DNA of 52,950 nucleotides from Terriglobia bacterium (GCA_010084195.1 RGPS01000014.1:1-52950), one strand, 5' to 3'; counted from the stretch's first letter, positions 17,252 to 26,673 are shown. Numbers and translations: made by a program. Notes: generated from the letters alone by a model not told the origin.

Positions 17252-18910
17252 CTACCGGAGTCGCCCACCCTCTACCAGTTCGTACTGCCCCGCTGCCACA
17301 CCCGTAAACTCCTGAACCCCGTTTCCAGGCCATACCACCACAATTCTGTCGGCTCTGTCCCGTTTTCCCAAGCCGAAGGTTAAAGGCAGTTCCGATTGCG
17401 ACAAGTAACTGGACCCCGTTTTCACCATGCGCGACTGCGTACCGTCCGGCGTTGTGACCCGGACCACAGCCCCGATCCCGTCGCGGTTGGTTTTGACGCC
17501 GCGCAGCTTGAGGCGCAGTGACTTTGCCCCCGCCGCGACATCGTTCCGGTACAAATACGCAGGACCTCCGTTGGTGGTCACCAGCAGATCCACATCCCCG
17601 TCGCCATCGAAATCGCCATAGGCCAGGCCTCTGCCGACACGCGGCGTCGCGAAGCCGCCTCCAGCCTCAGCGGCCACATCCCGAAAGACGCCCCGACCGT
17701 TGTTCAGAAATAAGTGGGGTGCCTGCGCATAGCCGTGGTTCCCTGCAATATTGCGTACCGTTTCGTCGATATGCCCATTCACCGCCACCAGATCCAGATT
17801 GCCGTCGAGGTTCATGTCTGCGAAGCAACACCCAAAGCCGAGGCGACGTCTGGACGGCACCCCGATCCCGGAACGTCCCGCCACATCGACGAACGCGCCC
17901 GCTTTGCCCGCCCGATACAGGGCCATCATCTCGTCGTCAAAATTGGTGATGGCGATTCCCGTCGTCCCGGAATTGTCGAAGTCTGCCGCATCCACGCCCA
18001 TGCCGGCGCGCGCCTTACCATCCTCGCTGAAGGCCACGCCTGCCTGCACGGCAACATCTTCGAAGGTCCCGTTTTTCAGGTTGCGATAGAGCTTGTTGGG
18101 CTGCGTGTCATTGGCTACGAACAGGTCGGGCCAGCCATCGCCGCCGATATCCAGCATGGCTACTCCCAGGCTCTTCGAACTGGCATCGAAGATCCCGCTT
18201 TTTGCCGTTACGTCTTCAAATGTGCCATTGCCGCGGTTTCGGAACAGCCAGCAAGTGGTTCCGTGATAGGCTTCGGGCGTGCAGTACGACTTGCTCTTGC
18301 CATCCACGCTGCAAAATACATCGTGATCGGGTGACCATTGCACGTAGTTACAGACGAACAGATCCAGCAGGCCATCCCGATCATAGTCAAACCACAGGGC
18401 GGACGTACTCAAGCCCGTCCGCCCCATCAGGCCGCTCGCTTGCGTCACATCAATAAAGGTACCCTTGCCGGTATTCCGGAACAACCGGTTCTGCCCCACG
18501 GCGGTCACGTAGATATCCGGAAAGCCGTCGTTATTGAAGTCGCCCACTGCTATCCCCATACCGTACAGAGGGATGGCGAGGCCGGCTTTCTGCGTGACGT
18601 CGGTGAACGTCCCGTTCCCGTTGTTGCGGTAGAGGCGCAGGCCGGAAGACGGGCCCCGAACATGTCCAGGCCAGTCGCCTCCGTTCAGGATCAGGATGTC
18701 CAGCAGACCGTCGCCATCATAGTCGAGAAAAGCACATCCTGGACCGAGGGTCTCCGGGAGATACTTGGCCCCAAAGGCTCCGGTCCGATGCTGGAAGTTC
18801 AGGCCCGCTGCCTGGGTTACATCGGCCAGACGAAAACCCGGATCGCTCCCGACCGCCCCGGCGCAGACCGCGCTTCCCAGGCCACCCAGCAGAAAGTCAC
18901 GCCGTTTCAC
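17252..18910 (-). CDS. CRTAC1/ASPIC-UnbV FG-GAP repeat protein with Tat signal
   Basis: A 552-residue exported protein. It starts at GTG 18910 with a twin-arginine-like signal (MKRRDFLLGGLGSAVCAGAV). The body is a beta-propeller of FG-GAP/VCBS repeats with calcium-binding 'DYDGDGLLDIL', 'DFNNDGFPDIYV', 'DYDRDGLLDLFV', 'DFDGDGDVDLLV' motifs. The C-terminus is an ASPIC/UnbV domain ('RLKLRGVKTNRDGIGAVVRV' to 'TFGLGKRDRADRIVVVWPGN'). Such proteins are extracellular and abundant in acidobacteria; their molecular role is mostly unknown. GTG overlaps the stop of the response regulator gene (GTGA), so it is coupled to the two-component pair. Confidence 0.92.
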   Translation of the reverse strand: MKRRDFLLGGLGSAVCAGAVGSDPGFRLADVTQAAGLNFQHRTGAFGAKYLPETLGPGCAFLDYDGDGLLDILILNGGDWPGHVRGPSSGLRLYRNNGNGTFTDVTQKAGLAIPLYGMGIAVGDFNNDGFPDIYVTAVGQNRLFRNTGKGTFIDVTQASGLMGRTGLSTSALWFDYDRDGLLDLFVCNYVQWSPDHDVFCSVDGKSKSYCTPEAYHGTTCWLFRNRGNGTFEDVTAKSGIFDASSKSLGVAMLDIGGDGWPDLFVANDTQPNKLYRNLKNGTFEDVAVQAGVAFSEDGKARAGMGVDAADFDNSGTTGIAITNFDDEMMALYRAGKAGAFVDVAGRSGIGVPSRRRLGFGCCFADMNLDGNLDLVAVNGHIDETVRNIAGNHGYAQAPHLFLNNGRGVFRDVAAEAGGGFATPRVGRGLAYGDFDGDGDVDLLVTTNGGPAYLYRNDVAAGAKSLRLKLRGVKTNRDGIGAVVRVTTPDGTQSRMVKTGSSYLSQSELPLTFGLGKRDRADRIVVVWPGNGVQEFTGVAAGQYELVEGGRLR

Positions 18911-19530
18911 GCAATACTAACCAGGCCATTGCGGATTGCGTGGACGACCAGTTCGGCCGTATTATGAATCCCCAGTGACTGCATGATGTTCGCGCGATGC
19001 ACCGCGACTGTATTGACGCTTAGTCCCAAAACCGCTGCAATGTCGCGGTTCGATTTCCCATGAACGATCAACTGCAACACTTCGAGTTCCCTGGTGGTGA
19101 GCGTGCAGGCGTCCCCGGTTGCGGGTTTTCCGAGGCGTGGGTCCAGCACCTGTTCGCCTGCCGCGACTCGGCGGACGGCGGACACCAGTTCCAGGTCCAT
19201 CGCATTCTTCAGCAGGTACCCTCGCACCCCCGACTCCATGCAGGTCCGCACATAGCCGGGTTCCGCGTGCATGCTGAGGATGAGGACCGCGAGCGTGGGG
19301 TTTGACTCCAGCATGCGTCGTGCAGCCACGGCGCCGTTCATGCTGGGCAGGGCAAAATCCATGACGACTACGTCCGGCCGCAGCGCACGTTCGGCTTCTA
19401 CGGCCTCATGGCCGTCCCCGGCTTCGCCAACGACACGAATGCCCGGTTCGTCTTCCAGCATGCGGCGGAAACCTCTCCGCACCAGGGCGTGGTCATCCAC
19501 CAGGAGAACCGAAAGTTCGTTATCGGGCAT
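18907..19530 (-). CDS. NarL/LuxR-family response regulator
   Basis: A 207-residue regulator. The receiver domain has the acidic pair in 'VLLVDDHALVRRG', phospho-acceptor Asp58 in 'VVVMDFALPSMNG', and the switch lysine in 'GYLLKNAMDLE'. The C-terminal GerE helix-turn-helix is 'LTTRELEVLQLIVHGKSNRD' followed by 'LSVNTVAVHRANIMQSLGIH'. It should bind DNA when phosphorylated by the overlapping kinase gene. Its start overlaps the kinase end by 11 bases and its stop overlaps the CRTAC1 start by 4 bases. Unlike the regulator at 5613-6310, this one is intact. Confidence 0.95.
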   Translation of the reverse strand: MPDNELSVLLVDDHALVRRGFRRMLEDEPGIRVVGEAGDGHEAVEAERALRPDVVVMDFALPSMNGAVAARRMLESNPTLAVLILSMHAEPGYVRTCMESGVRGYLLKNAMDLELVSAVRRVAAGEQVLDPRLGKPATGDACTLTTRELEVLQLIVHGKSNRDIAAVLGLSVNTVAVHRANIMQSLGIHNTAELVVHAIRNGLVSIA

Positions 19531-20827
19531 AGTTTTCCTTCATAGGAATGGAGACCCGCACCAGGGCACCACCGGTTTCGGGTTCCAGAAACTCCAACTT
19601 TCCGTGCACCATGCCCGCTCTTTCCCGCATCGAAACCATGCCCAGGCCCTTTCCTGATTTGCCCAGGCCCCGGCCCGCATCGGCAACCTCAAGAGTAACC
19701 GCCTCCAGGCCATAGTCCAGCCGAACGCGCGCCGACTTCGAGCCCGAGTGTTTCGCCACGTTATTTAAGGCTTCCTGCATGATTCGGTACAAGTGAATGG
19801 TGACTTCCCGGTCCAGTTCCCGCACCTTGCCACACTTCTCATAGTGGATTTCAATGCCGGTTCGTTTCTCGAACTCCGGCAGATAGTCATCAAAAGCGCC
19901 GTCCAGGCCCACTTCATCGAGGACTACGGGGTGCAGAGCCCGGGACAGAGCGCGGACTTTGTCGAGCGTGGTCTGCACAACCTGGCGGACTTCCAGAAGG
20001 TCGCCCGCCTTGCGATCGGCTCGTTGCAGCATCACGCCGATGGCCGTCAGGATCTGCCCGAAGTCATCATGTAACTCTCTGGAAATGGCAGCGAAGGCAC
20101 TCTCCTGCATGCCGATAAGCTGCTGCGCGAGTTCACTTCTGCGTTCGGAAAACTCCTCCACGCTGTGGAACAGGCGCCGATTGTATTGCACCAGATAGAG
20201 GCTGGTGAGAACTATTACAACGAGCATGGCGGCCAGAAAGACGAAAGCGTTGGTCTGGACGCCGGCGTAAATTTCACTCGTTCGTTCTGCCGTATTCTTT
20301 TCTCTCTCGTTATTCTGAACCAGCAGGCGGGCGACGGAGGTACTTATCGCCGCATGCCTCGCCTGGAGAGAAAGCCGGATCGCGGTTCTGGCCTCTGCCT
20401 CGCTGACCTCGGATTTTTCAAACATACGGTCGAGCGCGTCCCAAAACTGTCGAAAAGAGTCTTCCAGGTACCGGTCCGGGCCTGCACTGGCATCTCGGGT
20501 CGAGACTGTTTTCTCCTGCCGAAGGGCGTCCTCCAGATCCGTCCGCAGGCGTTTGAACTGGGGTCTCCACGCGCCCATCGGATACTGGGGACTCCCGCTC
20601 AGGGCCTCGGTGTCGAGCATGTCGCGCATTGCCAGGGCCAGGGAATTCAGGCCATTCTGGATCCGCAGCAGGAGCAGGGTATCTCTGCGGTTGCGGTCAA
20701 TGGTCTCAGTCTGCAGTTTCTGCAGGGTGCCGAGCTGGATAAATGTGAAGGTGGAATAAATGCCCACGGCAACCAGCGTGACCGCCAGACCGGCGAGCAG
20801 GCGAATTGTGGGCGAGGGGCGGTTCAA
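19520..20827 (-). CDS. Membrane sensor histidine kinase (HisKA_3 type)
   Basis: A 435-residue kinase starting at TTG 20827. Two membrane helices (about 10-30 and 193-213) bracket a helical periplasmic domain of about 160 residues resembling CHASE3 or four-helix-bundle sensors. HisKA_3 has phospho-acceptor His253 in 'ISRELHDDFGQIL'. The ATPase domain has 'ALNNVAKHSGSKSARVRL' and 'DAGRGLGKSGKGLGMVSMRE'. It belongs to the NarX/UhpB-type kinases that pair with NarL regulators, as here with the overlapping downstream gene. The signal is unknown. The promoter should lie in the 62-base gap shared with the divergent amidase gene. Confidence 0.93.
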   Translation of the reverse strand: MNRPSPTIRLLAGLAVTLVAVGIYSTFTFIQLGTLQKLQTETIDRNRRDTLLLLRIQNGLNSLALAMRDMLDTEALSGSPQYPMGAWRPQFKRLRTDLEDALRQEKTVSTRDASAGPDRYLEDSFRQFWDALDRMFEKSEVSEAEARTAIRLSLQARHAAISTSVARLLVQNNEREKNTAERTSEIYAGVQTNAFVFLAAMLVVIVLTSLYLVQYNRRLFHSVEEFSERRSELAQQLIGMQESAFAAISRELHDDFGQILTAIGVMLQRADRKAGDLLEVRQVVQTTLDKVRALSRALHPVVLDEVGLDGAFDDYLPEFEKRTGIEIHYEKCGKVRELDREVTIHLYRIMQEALNNVAKHSGSKSARVRLDYGLEAVTLEVADAGRGLGKSGKGLGMVSMRERAGMVHGKLEFLEPETGGALVRVSIPMKENYAR

Positions 20828-20836
20828 CTTACCTAT

Positions 20837-20859
20837 TATCCGTTGCGGGTATCCGTTGC
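20837..20859. promoter_or_regulatory. Direct repeat in divergent kinase/amidase promoter region
   Basis: TATCCGTTGC occurs at 20837-20846 and again at 20850-20859, with a 13-base repeat distance, inside the 62-base gap between two divergent genes. It could be a regulator-binding site. A TACAAT at 20875-20880 could be a -10 element for the amidase gene, but no good -35 is visible. Confidence 0.3.
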
Positions 20860-20889
20860 AGTCGCGAATCCCGCTACAATCGGGATTCT

Positions 20890-22281
20890 ATGAACTCGAT
20901 CCTCCCTTTATCCGGGACTGCCCAGGCCGAACTGATTCGTACAGGCGAAGTGTCATCCCGCGAACTGGTGGAACTCCACCTGGCTCGCATCGCTGAAGTG
21001 AACCCCGCGCTGAACGCGGTGGTGGATATCTGGGCCGAAACTGCACTCCAGTCGGCTGATGTGGCCGATACAAGGCGAGGCCAGGGCAGGGAACTCCGAC
21101 CGCTGGAAGGTGTGCCGTTTTCAGTAAAGGATTCCATCGAAGTGGCGGGGACCGTCTGCACCGCCGGCACACTCGGGTACCGAAACAACCCCGCATCCAC
21201 AAGAGACGCCGCCCTGGTGGCGAAACTGAGGGCTGCCGGTGCCATCCCGCTCGCGCATACCAATCTCCCGGACCTGCTGTTCGCGTTTGAAAGCGATAAC
21301 CTGTTTCGGGAGAGGACCAACAATCCTTATGACCTGATGCGCACCGCGGGAGGCTCCAGTGGGGGAGAGGCTGCGCTGCTGGCCAGTTGTGGTTCGCCGT
21401 TCGGTTTGGGCAGCGATGCGGCAGGTTCTGTCCGTCTCCCGGCCCATTACTGCGGCGTGGCCAGTTTGAAGCCGACTTCGGGTCGCCTCGCCCGGACCGG
21501 CCACGTGCCGCCTCCGGGGGGGTGGATCGAAACTCTCTGGCAGATCGGGCCGATGGCTCGGCGGGTCCAGGACCTTATCACCATGCTGCCGCTCCTGATC
21601 ACGCCGGACGGTGAAGATCGAACTCATGTCCCGATGCCGCCGGGCGTGGCCCCACCGCTAAATCAGCTCCGCGTAGCCTTCTTTACCGACAACGGTATTC
21701 TGGCGGCGGATCCCGCAACCGCTGCCACCGTCAGGAACGCTGCACTTGCGCTTCAGCGGGCCGGAGCTTCCGTTGAAGAGCGTCGGCCGGCGGCTATCGA
21801 ACAAAGCTACGACCTGGAAATGAGGTTTCTGGGACCCGACGGAGGCGACGGTCTCCGGACCTTCTGCCAGGCCATCGGCAGCCACCAAACCCACCCCCTT
21901 CTTGATGGCTGGCTCGCAAAACTGGAACAGCATCGCACGGATGTCACCGGTTTCGCCGCTCTATGGGCCGAGATCGACGCTTTTCGCGCCGAAATGTTCG
22001 GGTACCTGAAAACTTGTGACGTCCTGCTTTCGCCCGTCGCCGCGCACCCGGCCGTCCCCCATGGCCATACCATTCACGACGATGTGTTTCCCGGCTTCAG
22101 CTATACGATGACCCACAACCTGACCGGCTGGCCCGCCGCCGTCGTTCGGTGCGGCACCTCGCCGGAAGGCTTGCCCATTGGGGTTCAAATTGCTGCTGCG
22201 CCGTGGCGCGAAGATATTACACTGGCTGTAGCTCTGTTTCTCGAAGAGACTCTGGGAGGTTGGCAACCGTGCCCCGACTAA
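20890..22281 (+). CDS. Amidase (amidase signature family)
   Basis: A 463-residue Ser-Ser-Lys amidase; start taken at ATG 20890 ('MNSILPLSGTAQAELIRTGE') because conserved sequence begins there. The catalytic lysine is in 'GVPFSVKDSIEVAG', the cis-serine in 'RTAGGSSGGEAALLA', and the nucleophilic serine in 'GSDAAGSVRLPAHYCGVASL', where the more common GGS is AGS. The overall pattern, including 'NPYDLMRTAGGSSGG', is closer to stand-alone amide hydrolases than to GatA. No gatB or gatC is adjacent. It overlaps the next gene by 13 bases. Substrate is not predictable. Confidence 0.88.
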   Translation: MNSILPLSGTAQAELIRTGEVSSRELVELHLARIAEVNPALNAVVDIWAETALQSADVADTRRGQGRELRPLEGVPFSVKDSIEVAGTVCTAGTLGYRNNPASTRDAALVAKLRAAGAIPLAHTNLPDLLFAFESDNLFRERTNNPYDLMRTAGGSSGGEAALLASCGSPFGLGSDAAGSVRLPAHYCGVASLKPTSGRLARTGHVPPPGGWIETLWQIGPMARRVQDLITMLPLLITPDGEDRTHVPMPPGVAPPLNQLRVAFFTDNGILAADPATAATVRNAALALQRAGASVEERRPAAIEQSYDLEMRFLGPDGGDGLRTFCQAIGSHQTHPLLDGWLAKLEQHRTDVTGFAALWAEIDAFRAEMFGYLKTCDVLLSPVAAHPAVPHGHTIHDDVFPGFSYTMTHNLTGWPAAVVRCGTSPEGLPIGVQIAAAPWREDITLAVALFLEETLGGWQPCPD

Positions 22282-23612
22282 TACTGTTCCTTATGGGGCT
22301 TCCCTGCATGGCCGGCTCCCTGCAACTGAACCCGAATGTTCTGGACCCTTCCCAATTCAGGCTCACGACTTATATCAGCGGTCTGCCCGGCCCGATGAGT
22401 ATGATTCAGTTCCCGGATGGCAGCTTTGGCGTTTCGGCCTACTATCCGGGTATCATCCGTTTCACCGACAACAATGCCGACGGAATTGCTGATTTCGTCC
22501 TGAATGGCCCTGGCAACAAGATTTACAGTTCACCCGGCGCGCATACCGCCCTCGCCCAGGCGGGCAACTACTACATTGATGGTAATTTTGGCGATTACAA
22601 GAGTGGTCGCTTCGATCAGCAGGTCATGACCATTCTGAAGCCCGGTGCGACTCCCGCCGATAACCTCTCCGTGGCGGGCCGACTTAAACTGGACTTCCCG
22701 GCAGGTTGGTCTCACAGTCAAATCGGTATGGCGACCCGCCCGGTTCCAGACCAGCCCGGTCACTACGATCTCGTCTTCAATGTCGGCGCTCAGTACAATG
22801 ATCAGGTTTCTACAGCTCCTGTGCAGTTGAGTGGCCTTGTTACCGGAACACTGGACGGAAGTTCTCTGTATGCAGTGACGCTGGACCTGACTGGTGAGAC
22901 TCCCTCGGTCGGCAATCTTCGCAAAGTTGCGTCCGGAATCCGAAACGTAATCGGTATGGGGTTCCAGCCGGGAACCGGAGACTTTTACTTCACCGACAAT
23001 GCCATCGACGGCCCGCCGCCTCTTGGCGACGAACCTCCCCAGGCTGATGAACTGAACCGGATCACTCTTGCCGATTTCAACAGCGGTGCCGTCCCGAATT
23101 TCGGCTATCCCACCTGTTACACGGCCTACCGGACCGGCTTGATCGTTGACCCTGGCGCGACAGGATGCGTACAGCCGTTCTACGCCATTCAACCGGTCCC
23201 CAACGGTACCAGTCTTGGTTCGGAGAGCGAAGGTCCGGCCCAGATGGCTTTTGCGCCCAGGAACTTTCCAGCCGCCTTTGCGAATGGAATCTTCATCGGC
23301 TTCTCCGGCAAGGGCGGTACCGGCCCGGTCAACGAAGAAAACGCTGTCGGTTTTTACGATTTCTCCACCAGTACCTACGTTCACTTTGTTGAGAACTCCC
23401 AACAGGGCGTCTACAACCCGATCGGCATCTACTCAACCGCCAATGCGCTCTACATCGCAGACTACGGTTCGGGCGACGTCTACCAAATCACCGCTGTGGT
23501 TCCGGAACCAGGCACAACAGCCCTGTCGCTGGTTGGAATTGTGCTTCTGGCATGGTGGCGCGGAAAGTGCCATACTAATAAAGCTCTGACTTCTTCTGCC
23601 GCCAGCGGATGA
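22269..23612 (+). CDS. PEP-CTERM-anchored exported protein, beta-propeller-like
   Basis: Start chosen at GTG 22269 ('MPRLILFLMGLPCMAGSLQL'), eight bases after a GGGAGG site; this gives 447 residues with a signal peptide. The C-terminus 'VPEPGTTALSLVGIVLLAWW' followed by 'RGK' is a PEP-CTERM sorting signal: PEP motif, membrane helix, basic end. This implies exosortase processing and surface or exopolysaccharide association. The body has repeated 'GNYYIDGNFGDYKSGRF', 'GMGFQPGTGDFYFTDNAIDG', 'YIADYGSGDVYQITAV' segments, resembling sorbosone dehydrogenase/NHL-like propellers. No enzymatic motif is evident. It overlaps the amidase upstream and ftsK downstream. Confidence 0.8.
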   Translation: MPRLILFLMGLPCMAGSLQLNPNVLDPSQFRLTTYISGLPGPMSMIQFPDGSFGVSAYYPGIIRFTDNNADGIADFVLNGPGNKIYSSPGAHTALAQAGNYYIDGNFGDYKSGRFDQQVMTILKPGATPADNLSVAGRLKLDFPAGWSHSQIGMATRPVPDQPGHYDLVFNVGAQYNDQVSTAPVQLSGLVTGTLDGSSLYAVTLDLTGETPSVGNLRKVASGIRNVIGMGFQPGTGDFYFTDNAIDGPPPLGDEPPQADELNRITLADFNSGAVPNFGYPTCYTAYRTGLIVDPGATGCVQPFYAIQPVPNGTSLGSESEGPAQMAFAPRNFPAAFANGIFIGFSGKGGTGPVNEENAVGFYDFSTSTYVHFVENSQQGVYNPIGIYSTANALYIADYGSGDVYQITAVVPEPGTTALSLVGIVLLAWWRGKCHTNKALTSSAASG

Positions 23613-26059
23613 AGCTTTTTACTCCCACTCAATCGGAACGCCTCAATGAGGCGGTAGGAGTCGTGTTTCTTGCGACCGGCATCCTTGCGTTGCTGAGCTT
23701 TGCGTCCTTCCACCCTGCGGACGCGTCCCTGAACACAGTCACCGGACCAGGCAAGTCGCTGAATCTGATCGGCCCTGTTGGGGCGTACTTCGCCGACTTT
23801 TTACTCCAGTCCTTCGGCTTTGCGGCCCTTGTACTGCCCTTTCTCCTCTTCGGTCTGGGCTGGAAGTGGATTCGCTCGGAAGCCATTGACGCGCCCGGCA
23901 TTAAACTTGCGGGCTCGGCGCTGCTTCTTGGTTCCGCTGCCGGTCTGGCTACCCTTCTGCCGGACTGGCGACTTTTTGCGAACACCATCACCACTGGTGG
24001 CGCGGTCGGTTACCTGATTGCCGAGGCACTGCTGCCCGTCCTGAATCCGGCGGGGACGGTAGTGGTTTTGGCCACCATCCTGATCCTGTCTTTGTACATC
24101 GTCTCCACGTTTACGCTTGCTGCGCTGAGCCGATGGTTTTTGCCGATCTTCACGTTATTTCGTCGCCTGCGTGCTACCTGGCGGGAATACCTGGATCGTC
24201 GCCGTGAGGCCGCGATTGCGCGTCACGCAGCCAGGCATCAGCTAAAGGCTCTTCCGGCACCCGCTGCCGCGGCGGGAGTCGCCGAGGCATTCGAACCCAA
24301 GACCGCCTACGACGATTCTCCGCCGATCGTACCTGCTCCGATACCTCCGGCCCGGAACCGCAAGCGCGATGCAGCGCCTGTGGTCGAAACTCTGCCCTGG
24401 GAAGATCCCCCTGAAATGTTGGGAGAAGAGGTGCTGGCGACCGCGGAAGTCGATCCTTCGGACATCCCCATCCGCCGTCTCGAAGATCTGGAACCGGCGG
24501 CCGGCAATGTGGTGGAATTTCCCTTTGCCAAAGTTGTCGGCAAACGTGACAACGCCCCGAAGCTGCCCACCATCTTCCGGCTGCCCTCTACGGACCTGCT
24601 GAATGAGATCCCGGCGCGATCTGCCTTTGACGAGCAGGAACTGAAAGACACGGCAGCGGCGATTAAGGCCAAGTTCGAGGAGTTCAACGTGCTGGGTTCG
24701 GTGGTGCAGATCAACCCTGGCCCCGTGGTGACCACGTTTGAGTTCAAGCCCGAAGCCGGGATCAAATACAGCCGTATTATCGCTCTCCATGAAGACCTTT
24801 GCCTGGGGCTGCAGGCCGAATCTATCCTGATTGAGCGCATCCCTGGCCGCCCCACAATCGGCATCGAAGTGCCAAACCGGAAGCGCGATGTGATCAGCCT
24901 CCGCGCGGTTCTGGAATCGGAAGAGTTCGAAGCGTCTCCCTCGCACCTGACAATTTCGATGGGCAAGGACATCAATGGTCGTATCAAGGTGGCCACCCTC
25001 GAAACCATGCCTCATGCCCTGATTGCCGGTTCGACCGGCTCGGGTAAGTCGGTGATGATCAACTCGCTGATTATGTCGGTGCTGTACAAATCGACCCCCG
25101 ATGAAGTCCGCATGATCATGGTCGATCCCAAACGCGTGGAACTCGGCATGTATGAGGGGATTCCGCACCTGCTGACTCCCGTCATCACGGACCCCCGCAA
25201 GGCTACCAATGCGTTGAAGAACGCTGTTCTGGAGATGGAGCGCCGCCTCCGTCTCCTCGCTGAACACGGAGCGCGGAACATCGACCAGTTCAACAAAAAG
25301 GTCGCCCTGCTCCGCAACCAGCCCCGGAGCCTGTTTGAAGAGGAGGAAGGCCGCCAGCCCGCAGACGAACTCAAGCCCCTTCCCTACATTCTGATTCTCA
25401 TCGACGAATTGGCCGACCTCATGATCCTCGAAGGCCGTAACGTGGAAGAATCCGTCACCCGCCTTGCGCAAATGGCGCGTGCGGTCGGTATGCACCTCGT
25501 TCTCGCCACCCAGCGCCCGTCGGTCGACGTCATCACCGGCATTATCAAAGCCAATTTCCCTGCACGCATCGCCTTCCGCGTTGCGACCCGCGTCGACAGC
25601 CGCACCGTCCTCGACGTCATGGGCGCCGAACACCTCCTCGGCAAAGGCGACATGCTTTACCTGCCGCCCGGCTCCTCACGCCTCACCCGTGTCCACGGGG
25701 CCTTCGTCACTGAAACCGAAATCACCGGTGTCGTCGATTTCTGGAAGAAGCAGGCCAAAGCCGAATACGACCAGAGCTATCTCATCGCCCCGCCCACCGA
25801 AGACGGTGAGCAGGAGGGTGAAGTGGTTGATGCCGGGGAGCAGGATCCCATGTATGAGGACGCTATTCGGGTTGTTCTGGAAATGGGCAAAGCGTCCACT
25901 TCAACGCTCCAGCGCCGCCTGCGGCTTGGTTACGGCCGAGCTGCCAGGATTCTCGACATGATGTATAAAGACGGCATCATCGGGCCGCCCGATGGCAGTA
26001 AGCCTCGGGAGGTATTGAAGACGCCGGACTGGATTCGGGAAGTGGAACCTGTTCTGTAG
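23609..26059 (+). CDS. ftsK: DNA translocase FtsK
   Basis: An 816-residue septal DNA pump that clears chromosome termini during division. The N-terminal domain has about four membrane helices (residues 15-185), then a Pro/Ala-rich cytoplasmic linker (about 210-320). The alpha and beta motor domains carry Walker A 'AGSTGSGKSVMINSL' (Lys480) and Walker B 'YILILIDELADLMIL', plus 'HLVLATQRPSVDVITGIIKA'. The C-terminal gamma winged helix ('TSTLQRRLRLGYGRAARILD') would read polar KOPS-like sequences. The start overlaps the PEP-CTERM gene by 4 bases (ATGA), an unusual neighbour for ftsK. The protein appears complete. Confidence 0.96.
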   Translation: MKLFTPTQSERLNEAVGVVFLATGILALLSFASFHPADASLNTVTGPGKSLNLIGPVGAYFADFLLQSFGFAALVLPFLLFGLGWKWIRSEAIDAPGIKLAGSALLLGSAAGLATLLPDWRLFANTITTGGAVGYLIAEALLPVLNPAGTVVVLATILILSLYIVSTFTLAALSRWFLPIFTLFRRLRATWREYLDRRREAAIARHAARHQLKALPAPAAAAGVAEAFEPKTAYDDSPPIVPAPIPPARNRKRDAAPVVETLPWEDPPEMLGEEVLATAEVDPSDIPIRRLEDLEPAAGNVVEFPFAKVVGKRDNAPKLPTIFRLPSTDLLNEIPARSAFDEQELKDTAAAIKAKFEEFNVLGSVVQINPGPVVTTFEFKPEAGIKYSRIIALHEDLCLGLQAESILIERIPGRPTIGIEVPNRKRDVISLRAVLESEEFEASPSHLTISMGKDINGRIKVATLETMPHALIAGSTGSGKSVMINSLIMSVLYKSTPDEVRMIMVDPKRVELGMYEGIPHLLTPVITDPRKATNALKNAVLEMERRLRLLAEHGARNIDQFNKKVALLRNQPRSLFEEEEGRQPADELKPLPYILILIDELADLMILEGRNVEESVTRLAQMARAVGMHLVLATQRPSVDVITGIIKANFPARIAFRVATRVDSRTVLDVMGAEHLLGKGDMLYLPPGSSRLTRVHGAFVTETEITGVVDFWKKQAKAEYDQSYLIAPPTEDGEQEGEVVDAGEQDPMYEDAIRVVLEMGKASTSTLQRRLRLGYGRAARILDMMYKDGIIGPPDGSKPREVLKTPDWIREVEPVL

Positions 26060-26226
26060 CTATTTCCCGGTCGCCAACAGATGCTGTTTTCGCGTTGAAT
26101 GACCAATTGCCGGGCGCGGTACGGCTGTGGCGAAAGGGCGGGGCCGTGCGGTGTCTTCATCGAATTCTGCGGACCGGTGGCATGGTTGGTCCCTCACACG
26201 GCCCGGGCTTGCAGTCTGGCAAGAAA

Positions 26227-26673
26227 CTATTCGAGGCCAATCGCGGCAACAATAGCGAACGCAACCACCAGGACCAGCGCAGCCAGGCCACCGAGTAGAG
26301 CTACCGTGCTCCACGGAAGCTGGAGTGCGCCCGCCCAGCGAACTGTCGCCTGAAACCACTGCGAAGTGGCTCCAAAGCAGGCCCCCAGCAGTCCCATGGC
26401 GGCAGAGAAAGCCAGGACCTGAATGGCGGTAATGGGGCGTCCGGCGGTCCTGGCGGCCTCGCGACGCGCTCTGAGTTGTGACATCCACCAGATGCGTCCG
26501 CTGTCGGGGAGTTCGGAAGGCTGCGGAAGTTCCGCTTCCCGATGGAGGGCCCCAGCAACGACTGATACATCTGAACAAACCGGGCAGGTCGCCACGTGTT
26601 CGCGCAGGGTGGGGTCCCACTTCTCGCGCATGGCGGCGAACAGGGCATCTGCTTCAAACGGACACTCAATCAT
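26227..26673 (-). CDS. Zinc-binding anti-sigma factor, membrane-anchored
   Basis: A 148-residue protein from ATG 26673. It has a ZAS-type motif 'LREHVATCPVCSD' (His26, Cys30, Cys33), which in this family binds zinc and holds an ECF sigma factor. Two hydrophobic helices follow ('ITAIQVLAFSAAMGLLGACF', 'VALLGGLAALVLVVAFAIVA'). Its ATG overlaps the stop of the sigma gene remnant by 4 bases, the usual sigma/anti-sigma coupling. The partner sigma gene has lost its 5' part, so this anti-sigma may now have no target unless another sigma factor is bound. Confidence 0.8.
   Translation of the reverse strand: MIECPFEADALFAAMREKWDPTLREHVATCPVCSDVSVVAGALHREAELPQPSELPDSGRIWWMSQLRARREAARTAGRPITAIQVLAFSAAMGLLGACFGATSQWFQATVRWAGALQLPWSTVALLGGLAALVLVVAFAIVAAIGLE

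Noticed and set aside
24242..25633. A 463-codon minus-strand open frame opposite ftsK
   Set aside because: The plus strand clearly encodes the FtsK motor with Walker motifs; the opposite product has no family pattern.
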